Source: Paludibacter sp. 221 (GTDB lineage: Bacteria; Bacteroidota; Bacteroidia; Bacteroidales; Paludibacteraceae). From it: a stretch of DNA of 45,941 nt. The notes below the pieces were generated by a model. It was given only the letters and a program-made list of their open reading frames with translations, did not search any database and was not told the DNA's origin. The position numbers were made by a program, and so were the translations under genes. The DNA lies in NCBI RefSeq assembly GCF_010501035.1, contig NZ_QVMH01000015.1, positions 5,249-51,189 on the forward strand, given 5' to 3'. Of the stretch, positions 36,226-45,918 are shown piece after piece (positions within the stretch are counted from its first letter, which is position 1; every line of letters begins with the position of its first letter).

Positions 36226-37182
36226 TTACAAAAGCTCCAGTATCATTTTTTCCAGCTTTATCAGGTCTTCGGTAAATTTTCTTATACCTTCGGCCAGCTT
36301 CTCGGTAGCCATGGCATCTTCGTTCATCAGCCAACGGAATGTTTTTTCGTCCGTTTCAATCCGTTCTATTGCCATATCAGCCGCTTTAGCCGCATCCAGT
36401 TTTTTATCAAGGCTTCCCTCTTTGGCTTCAAGTTCTTTCAGCAACGAGGGCGAAATAGTAAGCAAATCGCACCCTGCCAATTCGGTTATCTCCCCTATAT
36501 TACGAAAACTTGCTCCCATCACCTGCGTTTTGTAACCGTATTTTTTATAATAATTATAAATCTCGGTAACCGATTTCACCCCGGGGTCGTCTGAGGGCTG
36601 AACATCCGGCAATCCTTTCTCTTTCTTATACCAATCGAGAATACGGCCTACAAACGGCGAAATAAGCGTTATCCCTGCATCGGCACAGCACACTGCCTGA
36701 ACTAACGAAAACAACAAGGTAAGGTTGCAATGTATTCCTTCTTTTTCCAATGTTTCGGCAGCACGGATACCCTCCCAAGTCGAAGCTATTTTTATCAAAA
36801 CCCGCTCTCTCGAAATACCGGCATCTTCGTACAACGCAATCAGCTCACGTGCTTTCTTTACCGTTCCTTCTGTGTCAAAAGACAAACGCGCGTCAACTTC
36901 AGTCGACACCCTGCCGGGTACAATTTCCAGAATTTTCAACCCGAAATTGACTGCCAGTTTATCCAATGCCTTTTCCAGTTGCACCTTTTTATTGTCAGAC
37001 AATTTTTTAGCGTATCGAATGGCATCTTCTACCAGTTCTTTATACTTCGGCTCTTTTGCCGCAGCAAAAATAAGCGACGGATTTGTGGTAGCATCCACAG
37101 GCCTGTACTTCATCATCGACTCGAAATCGCCCGTATCGGCCACTACTGTCGTATAATTCTTAAGTTGGTCTAATATGTTCAT
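36226..37182 (-). CDS. tal: Transaldolase
   Basis: Transfers a dihydroxyacetone unit between sugar phosphates in the non-oxidative pentose phosphate pathway. The protein from the ATG at 37182 ([10 protein letters not shown]) has 318 residues, the classical TalB length; an in-frame ATG at 37206 would add eight residues and is less likely. The Schiff-base lysine is K131 in [20 protein letters not shown] near 31-38 and [13 protein letters not shown] near 165-178 are conserved. No other pentose pathway gene is adjacent. The upstream region holds a perfect inverted repeat. Confidence 0.97.
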   Translation of the reverse strand: MNILDQLKNYTTVVADTGDFESMMKYRPVDATTNPSLIFAAAKEPKYKELVEDAIRYAKKLSDNKKVQLEKALDKLAVNFGLKILEIVPGRVSTEVDARLSFDTEGTVKKARELIALYEDAGISRERVLIKIASTWEGIRAAETLEKEGIHCNLTLLFSLVQAVCCADAGITLISPFVGRILDWYKKEKGLPDVQPSDDPGVKSVTEIYNYYKKYGYKTQVMGASFRNIGEITELAGCDLLTISPSLLKELEAKEGSLDKKLDAAKAADMAIERIETDEKTFRWLMNEDAMATEKLAEGIRKFTEDLIKLEKMILELL

Positions 37183-37225
37183 AAAGTATATATTTAAGTG
37201 GTTCAAAAAATCTTTGGTATATTTT

Positions 37226-37276
37226 AGAGGTTGTTTAAATTTTGGTGATTTTTCAGGGAAAATTTAAACAACCTCT
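37226..37276. repeat. Perfect 18-bp inverted repeat upstream of transaldolase
   Basis: Left arm 37226-37243 (agaggttgtttaaatttt) and its exact complement at 37259-37276, spacer 15 bases. The right arm matches 107-130 upstream of ftsH, and the words aacaacctcttaaa recur near 37390. It lies in the divergent gap 37207-37563 between transaldolase and the ricin-like gene, so it may be a regulatory or leader structure for either. Nothing else is supportable in that gap. Confidence 0.75.
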
Positions 37277-37563
37277 TAAATACGCTTCTGCCCAAAGATA
37301 GGAAAGAATTTAATCTTACTGAAAAATAACGAGGCAAAAAATGGTTAATTTCATCAAACCGCAATACGTTTACACCACAGAGCTTAAAAAAACAACCTCT
37401 TAAAAAGGTCTTGTATTCCGGACACAAGTTCTTACTTTCGGGACGGTTTCTTTTTTGTTAATAAAAGAGCTGGCGATTAAACAAAACAGCAACGTTTTGT
37501 ATCCTAATTTATAACAAATTAAGTTCTTATAATTGAGCACTAAGCTCCGAAAACCAGATACTT

Positions 37564-38775
37564 ATGAAAAACAGCACTTTATTTCTTATTTGCCTGTCTA
37601 TTATTTTCAGCTTAAAAATAGCCGCACAGTTACCTGAAACAAGTACAGCCACCGACCCCACATGGTATTACATCCAAGTAAAGGGCGAGGGTGAACGTGC
37701 AGGACGGGCTTTGTGCAAAATCGGGAATGATGTTTATGGAAGACATTTATCGGATATCGTAACCAACTCGGACAGAGATAATTATTTATGGCGTTTCGAA
37801 AAAAGCGGAAATAATTACAACATCATAAATAAGGCTGCTGCAAACATGCTGGATATTCGGACAGCAACCGAGATTGAAGAAAACATCAAGATCGCAACTT
37901 TAAAACAAAACTCTCCTACAAGCTGGGAATTCATACCTTACAACGATTATTTCCAAATCAAAGCAAGTACAGGCGATTTTTATCTCCATCAGGCCAACAA
38001 CGGTGGAAAAAGAGATTTTGTAATCATGATGGAAGGTGAATATTGGGGAAGTAGTAATAATTCATATTTTCAATTTCTATCGTACAACGACATACCTCCG
38101 AAAATAAGCGAAAGCACCAACTACTGGTATTACATTTTCAGTGGAAACCCTCAATACAACAAATGTATTACTGACATAGAAGCCGGCAGTTCTGAAAAAA
38201 TAAAATTTGAACTTCAAGACCAGACTGAAAACAATAAACACCAGCAATGGAAACTGATTAAGCCAATAAATGCAACCGACGAAAAGGTGTATTTCGTAAA
38301 CCGTGCTACGAAACAGATTATCCAGACCGAGTACGATTTTAACGGTTATTATTGCGCACAATCTGTTTCAAGCGTTGATGCTACAAACGGTTGGCAAGTG
38401 AGTTATCTGGGACTGAACCAATTTTCTATTTCCGGCTACAATAATTATAACACTATCGGATACCTGAATGTATCCTCGACAGAATCGCCAGCCGAAACCA
38501 TCCCCGACGATATGCTGAACACATCTTTTTCATGGATTTTCAAAGAAGAACTGAATCCGGGAAAGGATGATGACACCGGACTGGATATTGTATCAAAAAA
38601 CCCGTTCGACACCATCGATGTTTACACCGTCGACCGCAAGATTATTGTTGACGGAACGGATGATTACGTTGTCACAAACATGTATGGAATAAGGGTTAAT
38701 GCAGACCAACAACTTGCTGCGGGGGTATACCTTGTCACTATTCAGGGAAAAACATTATCCATTTTAGTAAAATAA
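37564..38775 (+). CDS. Secreted ricin-type lectin-like protein with short C-terminal sorting-like domain
   Basis: A 403-residue exported protein. The signal peptide ends near residue 21 (KIAAQ). Two beta-trefoil-like regions follow, about 30-165 and 185-345, each with RICIN-type phrases: YLWRFEKSGNNYNIINKAA, FQIKASTGDFYLHQA, HQQWKLIKPI, VYFVNRATKQIIQTE. The last 50 residues (DVYTVDRKIIVDG, MYGIRVNADQQLAAGVYLV) resemble a compact C-terminal sorting or Gly-Val-Tyr-Leu domain. It likely binds glycans at the surface. It precedes an M60 peptidase by 40 bases without a terminator, so the pair probably acts together on glycoproteins. Confidence 0.78.
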   Translation: MKNSTLFLICLSIIFSLKIAAQLPETSTATDPTWYYIQVKGEGERAGRALCKIGNDVYGRHLSDIVTNSDRDNYLWRFEKSGNNYNIINKAAANMLDIRTATEIEENIKIATLKQNSPTSWEFIPYNDYFQIKASTGDFYLHQANNGGKRDFVIMMEGEYWGSSNNSYFQFLSYNDIPPKISESTNYWYYIFSGNPQYNKCITDIEAGSSEKIKFELQDQTENNKHQQWKLIKPINATDEKVYFVNRATKQIIQTEYDFNGYYCAQSVSSVDATNGWQVSYLGLNQFSISGYNNYNTIGYLNVSSTESPAETIPDDMLNTSFSWIFKEELNPGKDDDTGLDIVSKNPFDTIDVYTVDRKIIVDGTDDYVVTNMYGIRVNADQQLAAGVYLVTIQGKTLSILVK

Positions 38776-38815
38776 ATAATTAAAAGAGTTCTTTTATTAT
38801 CACACAAAATATATC

Positions 38816-40834
38816 ATGAGAAATAAACTGCATTTAATACCGGTAATCGCTTGCTTTCTTACGAGCTTTATGCTTGCTGCCCAAGAAAAGCTTATTCTTT
38901 CGTACACAACACCGGAATCAGACCACATCAACTTACTATCTGACATAAAAATAGCACCTACAAAAGGAACTGCGTCCAGTTCGCAAAGCGGATATGGAAT
39001 TGACAAAACCCTCGACGGAGATTTCTCCACCATATATCATTCCAGTCACTCCAATACAAGGTTTCCGGTAACCCTGACATACGAGTTTAAAAACACAAGC
39101 GAGTTGGATTATCTGGTGTACTATCCTCGTCAGAACGGCTCAAACGGATATTTCAAAGAGGTGGAAGTGTATTACACCGTAAGTGGAGGGCAGAGAACTA
39201 AGCTCGGAAATTTCGACCTAAAAGGCTCAGCAAACCCTTCAAGAATCAGTTTCGGAAGTACATTAAAAAATCCTGTAAAAATAGAAATAAAAGTATTGTC
39301 GGGAGTGGGTGACAATGGCACCGGCTATGCCAGTTGTGCCGAAATGGAGTTTTATAAAATGAGCGATAGTGCAAAAGAAATGTTTGATATTTTCACTGAT
39401 GGTAGCTGTAGCAAGTTGAAACCGGGTATAACCGATTCGGACATTAAGAAAATCTCCAACTCATATATTAAGCAGTTGGCTCAGGATATCAAATCCGGAG
39501 TATACAAGTCCGAATTCAGAGTACAGGAGTATTCTGCATATCAACATCCTGACATCATGTCCAAAAGTAACAAGACAAGCACCTATGGGCTGCGAGACAA
39601 CCCTACGGGAATATACGCAACCGAAGGCGAAGATGTTATTATCTTCGTAGGAGACACCCACGGGCAAAATCCGACAATATTCATTCAGAACCCTGACGAT
39701 AAAATATCCGGCACATCTTACCCATTGGGTACGGGATTCAATCGCTTCAAAGCTCCCTTCGCAGGACTGATGTATGTAATATACTATACAGAAACAGGAG
39801 AAGAAAGCGCAATAAAAGTGAATATAAATACAGGAACTATAAATGGCTATTTTGATAATCAAAAGCATACAAAAGAAGATTGGAGCAAAATTTTGAGTGC
39901 TGCAACATTCAAGCATTTCGATATAAAAGGAAATTATGCAACAATGACGTTCGAGACAAGCGCATATCGCAAGATTGTTTCTGATGGTTTGGCTTTGATA
40001 AATCTATATGACCAGTTGGTGTATGATGAGCAAGAATTTATGGGGCTGGTAAAATACAAAAAACGATATAAAAACCGTGCCCACTTTCAGGTGGTATATG
40101 GTAATGCATATATGTATTCGGGTGGTAATCATACCGGATACAATGCAAATACTCAAAGCAGCATTTTGGATGTAAACAAACTGACCGGAACCGGTTACAA
40201 CTATGCTGAATACGTATGGGGACCTGCACACGAGTTGGGACATACGCACCAAACCCGTCCGGGACTGGCATGGCATGGCATGGCCGAAGTAACTAACAAC
40301 CTACACTCGGCATATATTCAAACAAAATGGACAGGTAAGTGCCGCTTGCAAGAAGAAAAAATGACCGTAAACGGAAACCCCAACTCAAATCGCTACCAAA
40401 AAGCCTTTGTGGAAATAATAGATGCTAAGATACCTCACAACGAGCATAAAGACCCCTTCTGTAAGTTAGTTCCTTTCTGGCAATTAAAGTTGTATCTGAT
40501 TGATATATTGGGAAAAACAGAGTTTTATAAAGATCTTTATGAGATGGTAAGAACTACTCCTGATTTTAGCTATGCTACTAACCATGGTGCATATCAGATG
40601 CAGTTTGTAGAATTTGCTTGTAAGTCGGCAAATCTGGATTTGACTGAATTTTTCGAAGCTTGGGGCTTTCTTACGCCTGTTAATATAACAATAGATGATT
40701 ATGGAGTTAGAAATTTCACTGTTACAGAAGCAATGATAGCAACTACTAAAGCAAATATTGCGGCTAAGGGGTATTCGAAACCTCCAAAAGATTTTTCCCG
40801 CATAACAGATAATACAGTCAACTATTATAAATAA
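38816..40834 (+). CDS. M60-family (enhancin-like) secreted metallopeptidase
   Basis: A 672-residue exported zinc peptidase of the M60 type, a family that includes mucin-degrading glycopeptidases. The signal peptide (about 1-22, MLAAQ) precedes a discoidin/F5-8-type module (about 40-190; TLDGDFSTIYHSS, GYASCAEMEFYK). The M60 region spans about 225-640. The zinc site HELGH is at residues 472-476, with the downstream glutamate E491 in GMAE, fitting HExxH...GxxE. The ending lacks an obvious T9SS domain; a lipobox is absent, so export may end in the periplasm or outside by another way. The ricin-like gene just upstream could supply glycan binding. A strong terminator follows at 40853. Confidence 0.93.
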   Translation: MRNKLHLIPVIACFLTSFMLAAQEKLILSYTTPESDHINLLSDIKIAPTKGTASSSQSGYGIDKTLDGDFSTIYHSSHSNTRFPVTLTYEFKNTSELDYLVYYPRQNGSNGYFKEVEVYYTVSGGQRTKLGNFDLKGSANPSRISFGSTLKNPVKIEIKVLSGVGDNGTGYASCAEMEFYKMSDSAKEMFDIFTDGSCSKLKPGITDSDIKKISNSYIKQLAQDIKSGVYKSEFRVQEYSAYQHPDIMSKSNKTSTYGLRDNPTGIYATEGEDVIIFVGDTHGQNPTIFIQNPDDKISGTSYPLGTGFNRFKAPFAGLMYVIYYTETGEESAIKVNINTGTINGYFDNQKHTKEDWSKILSAATFKHFDIKGNYATMTFETSAYRKIVSDGLALINLYDQLVYDEQEFMGLVKYKKRYKNRAHFQVVYGNAYMYSGGNHTGYNANTQSSILDVNKLTGTGYNYAEYVWGPAHELGHTHQTRPGLAWHGMAEVTNNLHSAYIQTKWTGKCRLQEEKMTVNGNPNSNRYQKAFVEIIDAKIPHNEHKDPFCKLVPFWQLKLYLIDILGKTEFYKDLYEMVRTTPDFSYATNHGAYQMQFVEFACKSANLDLTEFFEAWGFLTPVNITIDDYGVRNFTVTEAMIATTKANIAAKGYSKPPKDFSRITDNTVNYYK

Positions 40835-40852
40835 AAAGACTTCATACTAATA

Positions 40853-40900
40853 AAAAAAACGACACCACTTTTAAAGCATTAAAGTGGTGTCGTTTTTTTT
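40853..40900 (+). terminator. Strong intrinsic terminator after the M60 gene
   Basis: Near-perfect stem acgacaccacttt/aaagtggtgtcgt, flanked by an A run on the left and eight T on the right. The symmetry would also allow it to work on the minus strand. Confidence 0.92.
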
Positions 40901-40922
40901 AAATATGAATATCTTTCAATTA

Positions 40923-41019
40923 TTGGCACAAGTTTAGCGTAGCGTAACTTGTGCCGAAAACACATGCAGTTTTAAACTGCAAAATATATGCACAAGTCGC
41001 AGACTTGCGCCAAATATGG
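40923..41019 (+). repeat. Three-hairpin element, copy 4
   Basis: Hairpin ggcacaagtt ... aacttgtgcc, then tgcagttttaaactgca, then cacaagtcgcagacttgcg. In the first hairpin and in the copy at 36086 a base on one side (a versus g) is matched by the partner (t versus c), so pairing is kept. A 65-codon frame across it (40951-41148) is not a credible gene. Confidence 0.85.
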
Positions 41020-41054
41020 CAAAATGGTTTGGCGTTTGTAACGTTGCTTCAATA

Positions 41055-41143
41055 CTTCGTTAAAAAACGAAGAACAAAACCCCTCGTTGTAAACGAGGGG
41101 AAGGATATAAGAAATGCTCGTAGGGGCGAAAAATCTTTCGCCC
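41055..41143. repeat. Three further hairpin modules
   Basis: cttcgttaaaaaacgaag (41055-41072), cccctcgt/acgagggg around 41080-41100, and gggcgaaaaatctttcgccc (41124-41143). The middle one is a longer relative of ctcgttacaaacgag at 9087. With the terminator and the three-hairpin element they fill the gap 40835-41177. Confidence 0.75.
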
Positions 41144-41177
41144 GATAGGAAGAAAGGAAACAGATATGTTCTGTTAA

Positions 41178-43691
41178 TTATTTCTTTTCTTCTTTAAACC
41201 CTGTTTTAACTGTCCAGCCCAAAGCAAAAACCAATAATAAGATAATCAGCACCGAGCTTACCGAACCAATGCGTGCTGCCGCAATATATGCTTTAGGAAG
41301 AAAATTAAACTCTATTTCGTGCTCGCCCGCAGGCACTATCATTCCCCGCAAAGTCCAGTCTACCCTGAAATGTTCTGCCGGCTTTCCATCGATAGTAGCT
41401 TCCCAACCATGCGGATAATACACTTCCGAAAATACAGCCAATTGGTCGCTACCTGCGCTGCTTCTGTATCTCAGGCGTACAGGCTCGTAAGTCAACAATT
41501 CGATTTCAGCATCCTCGTCTTTCTCAAACTTAAAACTATTCAGCTTATCAGCAAATTTTTGGTCGATAACTGCTGTTTCAAGCGGGTTGATGCTGTACAA
41601 AGCAGCAAGTTCCTCATCTGCATTCTCCACCCAGCTATAGTTTTCTACAAACCACGCATTGCCATAAGCCTGCGGATTCATTATCGGGGGCTGTTCGGTA
41701 TCAAAAATAACATAGCGTGTATTCAGCATATTCAGCGTAGGAGTTTTACTAAAAACATCCATGTTTTCCAAATCCTCATACGTTTTCACATTCTGGAAAG
41801 CACTTTTTATCGACCGCATTTCGCCCGTTATCCTGTAATCTATCAACTCCTGGTAACGGCGCAATTTAGCCGCGTTATACCCTCCAATGGATTTGTGATA
41901 ATATGCCGTATAGCTTTCCTGAAACGTGTTATTCAGGTTCAACACCCTGTACGAAGCATCTGTATCCTGTAGTATGAATTTGTCGGCATTAGTTTTCTTA
42001 AACGAACTAACCGACTTTTCGGGCATAAATTTATCATAATTGACATAACGCTTGTCTACAGTCCATAAATCAACAAAAATCAACAACGTAATACCTATTG
42101 CAGCATATTTTGATACCTTGGCGGCATTTTTACTCTTTATAAACCAGAAAATTAGCGCAGCCCCAAGCAGTATAAACATAAGCGAACGGAACGCGTCTTT
42201 TTTCAGAAGGCTCTCCCTGTCTTTAAGCAAGGCATTGTAATACCAATCGGGAAATTGATACTGCATATCGTTGGCCGAAGTAAAATCGAGGAAAACGCCC
42301 GGCATAATCCAAAACACAAGGCAAAGCCCACCCGTTATCCCCAACGACCAGTAAAAAGATTTCAACAGCTTTTTCTTATCCACCTTTTGCGACAAGATAA
42401 GCATCAAACCCCAAATACCAATTATAGGGAACGTGAGCCCCGGAATAACCAGCGACATGGATACTGTACGGAATTTACTGTACATAGGCAGGTAATGAAA
42501 CAGGAACTCATTGAAGAACATAAAATTACGCCCCCACGATAGGAATACAAAAAACAAAGTCCCTCCCAGAATCCACCATTTAATAGGATTTTTGATAACA
42601 AACATCCCCAGCAGAAACAGAAAGCATACAAGAGCCCCGAAATATACAGGCCCCGAAGTAAAAGGCTGGTCGCCCCAATAAGTTGCAGTCTGTATTTTCT
42701 TACCTGTCTGTATACGGTGAGCTTTCATAGCTTTGCCCAGTTCCGAATCGACGCTCAACTCGCCGCCTGTAACACCCCCGTAAAAGTTAGGAATAAGCAG
42801 AGTCATAGTTTCGGCCTTACCATAGCTCCATGCAAACGCATAATCAATATCCAAGCCCGACGAGGCCTTATCTGTGCTACCTGTAGTTTCGGCAGTCAGC
42901 TCGCTGGCTCCGCGTATACTCTCCTTGCTAAGTTCATAGTTGGAATACAACGTACCCAAACTTGGCAACACAGCAATGACAATACATGCTGCGAATATCC
43001 CGGCCACCTTTGCAGGAGCTACAAAGTCTTTTTTTCTGAACTCGCTAAACATGTAACCCAAAAACAACACGACACACAATATCGCCAGATAATAAGTCAC
43101 CTGTATGTGGTTCCCCTTGAACGAAAGCGCCACCCCTAAAATTGTAAGCATGCTCCCGACAAGCCATTTTTTGCGGAAAACCAACAGCATACCGGCTATC
43201 GTAAGCGGCATATAGGCTATAACATAGGCTTTGTTGATATGGCCTGCCTCTATGATTATGATATTGTACGAGGCAAAAGCAAATGCAATGGAACCTGCCA
43301 GCGCAAGCCAAAAATTAGCACCCATTACACACATGAGTATATAAAAACAAATCAACCCCATCAGCACCATGCTTGTCCCTCCTTCATCAATAGCCTTGAT
43401 GGGAGCTTCGAGATAACTGAGAAAGTTTCGAGGGCCTTTCTGTGTACTTATGGTATAAGTTGGCATCCCCGAAAACATGCTGCCTGTCCACCCTATAACC
43501 GGGAAATCTTTACTTTCCTCGGTCTTTGCATAATTGCGTACTTCTTCGGACATCCCGATGTATTTTACCACGTCTCCCTGCTGTATAGTCTTGTTCTGGA
43601 ACACCGAAGGAGCAAAATAAACAACAGTTAATACTACAAAGATTAACAACGCAATAAGGTGGGGAACTGATTTTTTCAAAAATACTTTCAT
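41178..43691 (-). CDS. YfhO-like multi-spanning membrane protein
   Basis: An 837-residue integral membrane protein of the YfhO type (GT-C-like fold). The first membrane segment is at about residues 10-28; about twelve more follow, then a soluble domain near 560-800 (YRVLNLNNTFQESYTAYYHK, YYPHGWEATIDGKPAEHFRV, AGEHEIEFNF) and a last membrane segment at about 808-828. YfhO in Gram-positive bacteria is involved in glycosylating lipoteichoic acid; the Bacteroidota role is not known. It lies downstream of GT2 and GT32 genes on the same strand, consistent with surface-glycan work. A 168-base gap with a heptad repeat separates it from the GT2 gene. Confidence 0.85.
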   Translation of the reverse strand: MKVFLKKSVPHLIALLIFVVLTVVYFAPSVFQNKTIQQGDVVKYIGMSEEVRNYAKTEESKDFPVIGWTGSMFSGMPTYTISTQKGPRNFLSYLEAPIKAIDEGGTSMVLMGLICFYILMCVMGANFWLALAGSIAFAFASYNIIIIEAGHINKAYVIAYMPLTIAGMLLVFRKKWLVGSMLTILGVALSFKGNHIQVTYYLAILCVVLFLGYMFSEFRKKDFVAPAKVAGIFAACIVIAVLPSLGTLYSNYELSKESIRGASELTAETTGSTDKASSGLDIDYAFAWSYGKAETMTLLIPNFYGGVTGGELSVDSELGKAMKAHRIQTGKKIQTATYWGDQPFTSGPVYFGALVCFLFLLGMFVIKNPIKWWILGGTLFFVFLSWGRNFMFFNEFLFHYLPMYSKFRTVSMSLVIPGLTFPIIGIWGLMLILSQKVDKKKLLKSFYWSLGITGGLCLVFWIMPGVFLDFTSANDMQYQFPDWYYNALLKDRESLLKKDAFRSLMFILLGAALIFWFIKSKNAAKVSKYAAIGITLLIFVDLWTVDKRYVNYDKFMPEKSVSSFKKTNADKFILQDTDASYRVLNLNNTFQESYTAYYHKSIGGYNAAKLRRYQELIDYRITGEMRSIKSAFQNVKTYEDLENMDVFSKTPTLNMLNTRYVIFDTEQPPIMNPQAYGNAWFVENYSWVENADEELAALYSINPLETAVIDQKFADKLNSFKFEKDEDAEIELLTYEPVRLRYRSSAGSDQLAVFSEVYYPHGWEATIDGKPAEHFRVDWTLRGMIVPAGEHEIEFNFLPKAYIAAARIGSVSSVLIILLLVFALGWTVKTGFKEEKK

Positions 43692-43823
43692 TCGTATGTG
43701 TATATAATTATTTTATGTGTCTGTGTTTGTTTACAGTAAGCTATGCTCGTTTTTCGCTTGCATACGATATCCGAATATGTACAATCTCGCCATTGTATGG
43801 CTACATTGTATTTCTTCTTTTCA

Positions 43824-43858
43824 CTTGTAACTTGTAACTCGTAACTCGTAACTACTTA
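43824..43858 (+). repeat. Heptad repeat, copy 4
   Basis: Units cttgtaa, cttgtaa, ctcgtaa, ctcgtaa, ctactta in exact register. It ends 1 base before the minus-strand stop codon of the GT2 gene, on the strand opposite to that gene, as at 28025. Confidence 0.65.
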
Positions 43859-43859
43859 G

Positions 43860-44771
43860 CTATTCAAGATTGCGGTTTAATAAACCTTTTGTAACATTCC
43901 AGCGGAATAGTAATAATACATATCCTTTGGGAGACTTAAACTGCACGGCGTAATAAAACCATAAAAGGACGGAAACTCCCCATTTCAAAATCTCGGTGAA
44001 GTATTTTAAAGCAAGTTTTCTTCTTCCTTCTTTCTTGCAGCGGACATATTCGCTGTATCCTACGCCTTTGCCCAGCTTTTTCACGTAACTGTAAGTGGTA
44101 CGGTTTTCGGGAATTACGTGTTGTACCTCTACATCGGGGAAATAGTATATCTCCAAGCCTTCTTCTTTAAAGCGTGCAAAAAGGTCTTTTTCTTCGCCAC
44201 CCGCCAGGTTTTTCAGGCTTCGCCCCAGTTCGGTATTAAACAACCCTACTTGGGTAATACATTGCTTTCTGAAACCCATATTGGCTCCTATGGGAAATGC
44301 ACGCCCCGTGAAGCGCTTTGTTTTGCGTCCCCTGTCTTGTGCCGAAACAAAAGTCATAGACCACCGCGATAGCCATACCGGAGTTTTACCCGACTCGAAC
44401 AAAGGCACTATCTTTCCCCCGAAAGCCATCCCATCGGGAACAGAAAGAACGTTTTTCTTCAGATTAGGCAAATAATCGGCCGACACAAAAGCATCGTCAT
44501 CCAAAAAAACCAAAATACCGTAGGTAGATTCCTGTATCCCTCTGTTTCTTGCGTGCGACAAGCCTTGTTTCATCTCGATAAAATACAAGAAATCCACATT
44601 CGGGTAATCTTGCTGAAAACGCAGGCACTCCTCCTCCGTATTATCGCTACTGTTATTATTAACCAGTATTATTTCATACTCCTCTACAGGAAAATCGTTC
44701 ACAGCCAGACCCTCTAAAGCCCGGTAAATATATTTAGCCCTGTTGTACGTACAAATAATAATGCTGAACAT
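43860..44771 (-). CDS. Family 2 glycosyltransferase
   Basis: A 303-residue GT-A enzyme that moves a sugar from a nucleotide donor. The N-terminus is the classical FSIIICTYNRAKYIYRALEG; NNNSSDNTEE follows near 38-47, and the metal-binding acidic run is D91-D93 in FLDDDAFVSADYL. GGEEKDLFARFKEEG near 190 is the acceptor-side ED-like motif. The C-terminal part (about 250-270) is hydrophobic and may touch the membrane. It starts 31 bases after the GT32 gene, so both share a transcript. Donor and acceptor sugars cannot be read; capsule, O-antigen or protein glycosylation are all possible. Confidence 0.92.
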   Translation of the reverse strand: MFSIIICTYNRAKYIYRALEGLAVNDFPVEEYEIILVNNNSSDNTEEECLRFQQDYPNVDFLYFIEMKQGLSHARNRGIQESTYGILVFLDDDAFVSADYLPNLKKNVLSVPDGMAFGGKIVPLFESGKTPVWLSRWSMTFVSAQDRGRKTKRFTGRAFPIGANMGFRKQCITQVGLFNTELGRSLKNLAGGEEKDLFARFKEEGLEIYYFPDVEVQHVIPENRTTYSYVKKLGKGVGYSEYVRCKKEGRRKLALKYFTEILKWGVSVLLWFYYAVQFKSPKGYVLLLFRWNVTKGLLNRNLE

Positions 44772-44802
44772 TGTTTTTCTTCAATAATAAAGTTAAAGCC
44801 TT

Positions 44803-45738
44803 TCAGGCCAATTCGCCTTTTATCAACCTGTTATAATATGTATTGTTTTTACCTGTATCTTTGCTTGCCAAGTTTTTATACGTCAACTTATGCACCGGCG
44901 AGTATTTGCAAATTTCCTTAAAGCGTTGCTCGTCAAATTCGCGAAAAAACTCGAACCACAAGATATGAGGATTTTCATTGTTATAATATGGCATGTCTTC
45001 CCAAGCCTTTTTGTTTTCCTCATCAAAATCAATCGCAATAGAAAACAACAGATGGAATATAAAATAATGAACCAAGAAACGTTCGCGCCTCCAGTATTCA
45101 TAAAGCAAATTCCGCATATCACATACAATCTTATTGCCGGGCTTGGCCGACATACACCAATTCGAAGCCTTAATGGTATTTCCGGCCATCAATGACGATT
45201 TGAAACAAAACAGCGATGCCTCAGTTATATAAGCGGGCAATTCTTCCGTCAGAAATACCGTAGTGTCAATCCACGTACCCCCATACTCTGCCAACAGCGA
45301 TATTCGGATTATATCCGAATAATGCGCTTGCGGAATAGAGCCTTTCCGGTGCTTTTCCTCAATATATCCGGGCAACGAAATATACGTACTCAGATTCTCG
45401 TAAGTAAGCAATACCACCTCCCTGCCTGCCGAGTGTCTTGTTATGGACTCGATGCACCGTTTTACCAAAACAGGAGCATCCTCTATCCCCTGCAACCAGC
45501 ATATCCATATTTTTTCGGGGTAAGGATTTTCCGTTTTTTTTTCAGAATACTGTTTTGCAGTAGATAATACATACTTGTACTTCTGCAAATAACGGTATGC
45601 CTGATATTCGTTTTGCAACAAGAGTATCCTCCTGTCACTAATCCAGCGCAGGCGTTGTGTCTTTCTCCAAAATTCGACGAACGAATACCGGAGCCCTTTT
45701 TTCTTAATTAGCTGAATATATTCCGAAAGGGATTTCAC
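44803..45738 (-). CDS. GT32-type (capsular polysaccharide) glycosyltransferase
   Basis: A 311-residue enzyme of the DXD-sugar-binding/Caps_synth type. The sequence PEKIWICWLQGIEDAP at about 74-89 opens the GT-A domain; QAHYSDIIRISLLAEYGG leads into the DXD-like WIDTT at 156-160. The start codon is GTG (45736-45738) with no better ATG upstream. A predicted promoter at 45770-45800 gives a leader of about 25 bases, so this is the first gene of the minus-strand glycan unit, followed by GT2 and the YfhO-like gene. Sugar specificity is unknown. Confidence 0.88.
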   Translation of the reverse strand: MKSLSEYIQLIKKKGLRYSFVEFWRKTQRLRWISDRRILLLQNEYQAYRYLQKYKYVLSTAKQYSEKKTENPYPEKIWICWLQGIEDAPVLVKRCIESITRHSAGREVVLLTYENLSTYISLPGYIEEKHRKGSIPQAHYSDIIRISLLAEYGGTWIDTTVFLTEELPAYITEASLFCFKSSLMAGNTIKASNWCMSAKPGNKIVCDMRNLLYEYWRRERFLVHYFIFHLLFSIAIDFDEENKKAWEDMPYYNNENPHILWFEFFREFDEQRFKEICKYSPVHKLTYKNLASKDTGKNNTYYNRLIKGELA

Positions 45739-45769
45739 ACCTTATTTGTATTACTATAACATTCAAACA

Positions 45770-45800
45770 CAAAGATACTTGAAGAAATTGAATAATGAAA
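45770..45800 (-). promoter_or_regulatory. Predicted promoter of the glycosyltransferase unit
   Basis: On the minus strand, TTTC (45800-45797), a 19-base spacer and TATCTTTG (45777-45770), an exact TAnnTTTG match. Spacing equals that of the cdsA promoter, and the site lies about 30 bases before the GTG start. Confidence 0.55.
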
Positions 45801-45918
45801 GCAGTGATAAATCATAAAAAAATCCCAAACAAAGTTTTTACGGTTAAATATTTGCACCTTAACGGCATTGCCTTTATTTTTGTCCTCACATTCTTCGAGC
45901 AAAAATGAGGAATGATTT

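Noticed and set aside
40951-41148. 65-codon frame after the M60 gene
   Set aside because: It overlaps the three-hairpin element and later hairpins; it is a by-product of repeat DNA.
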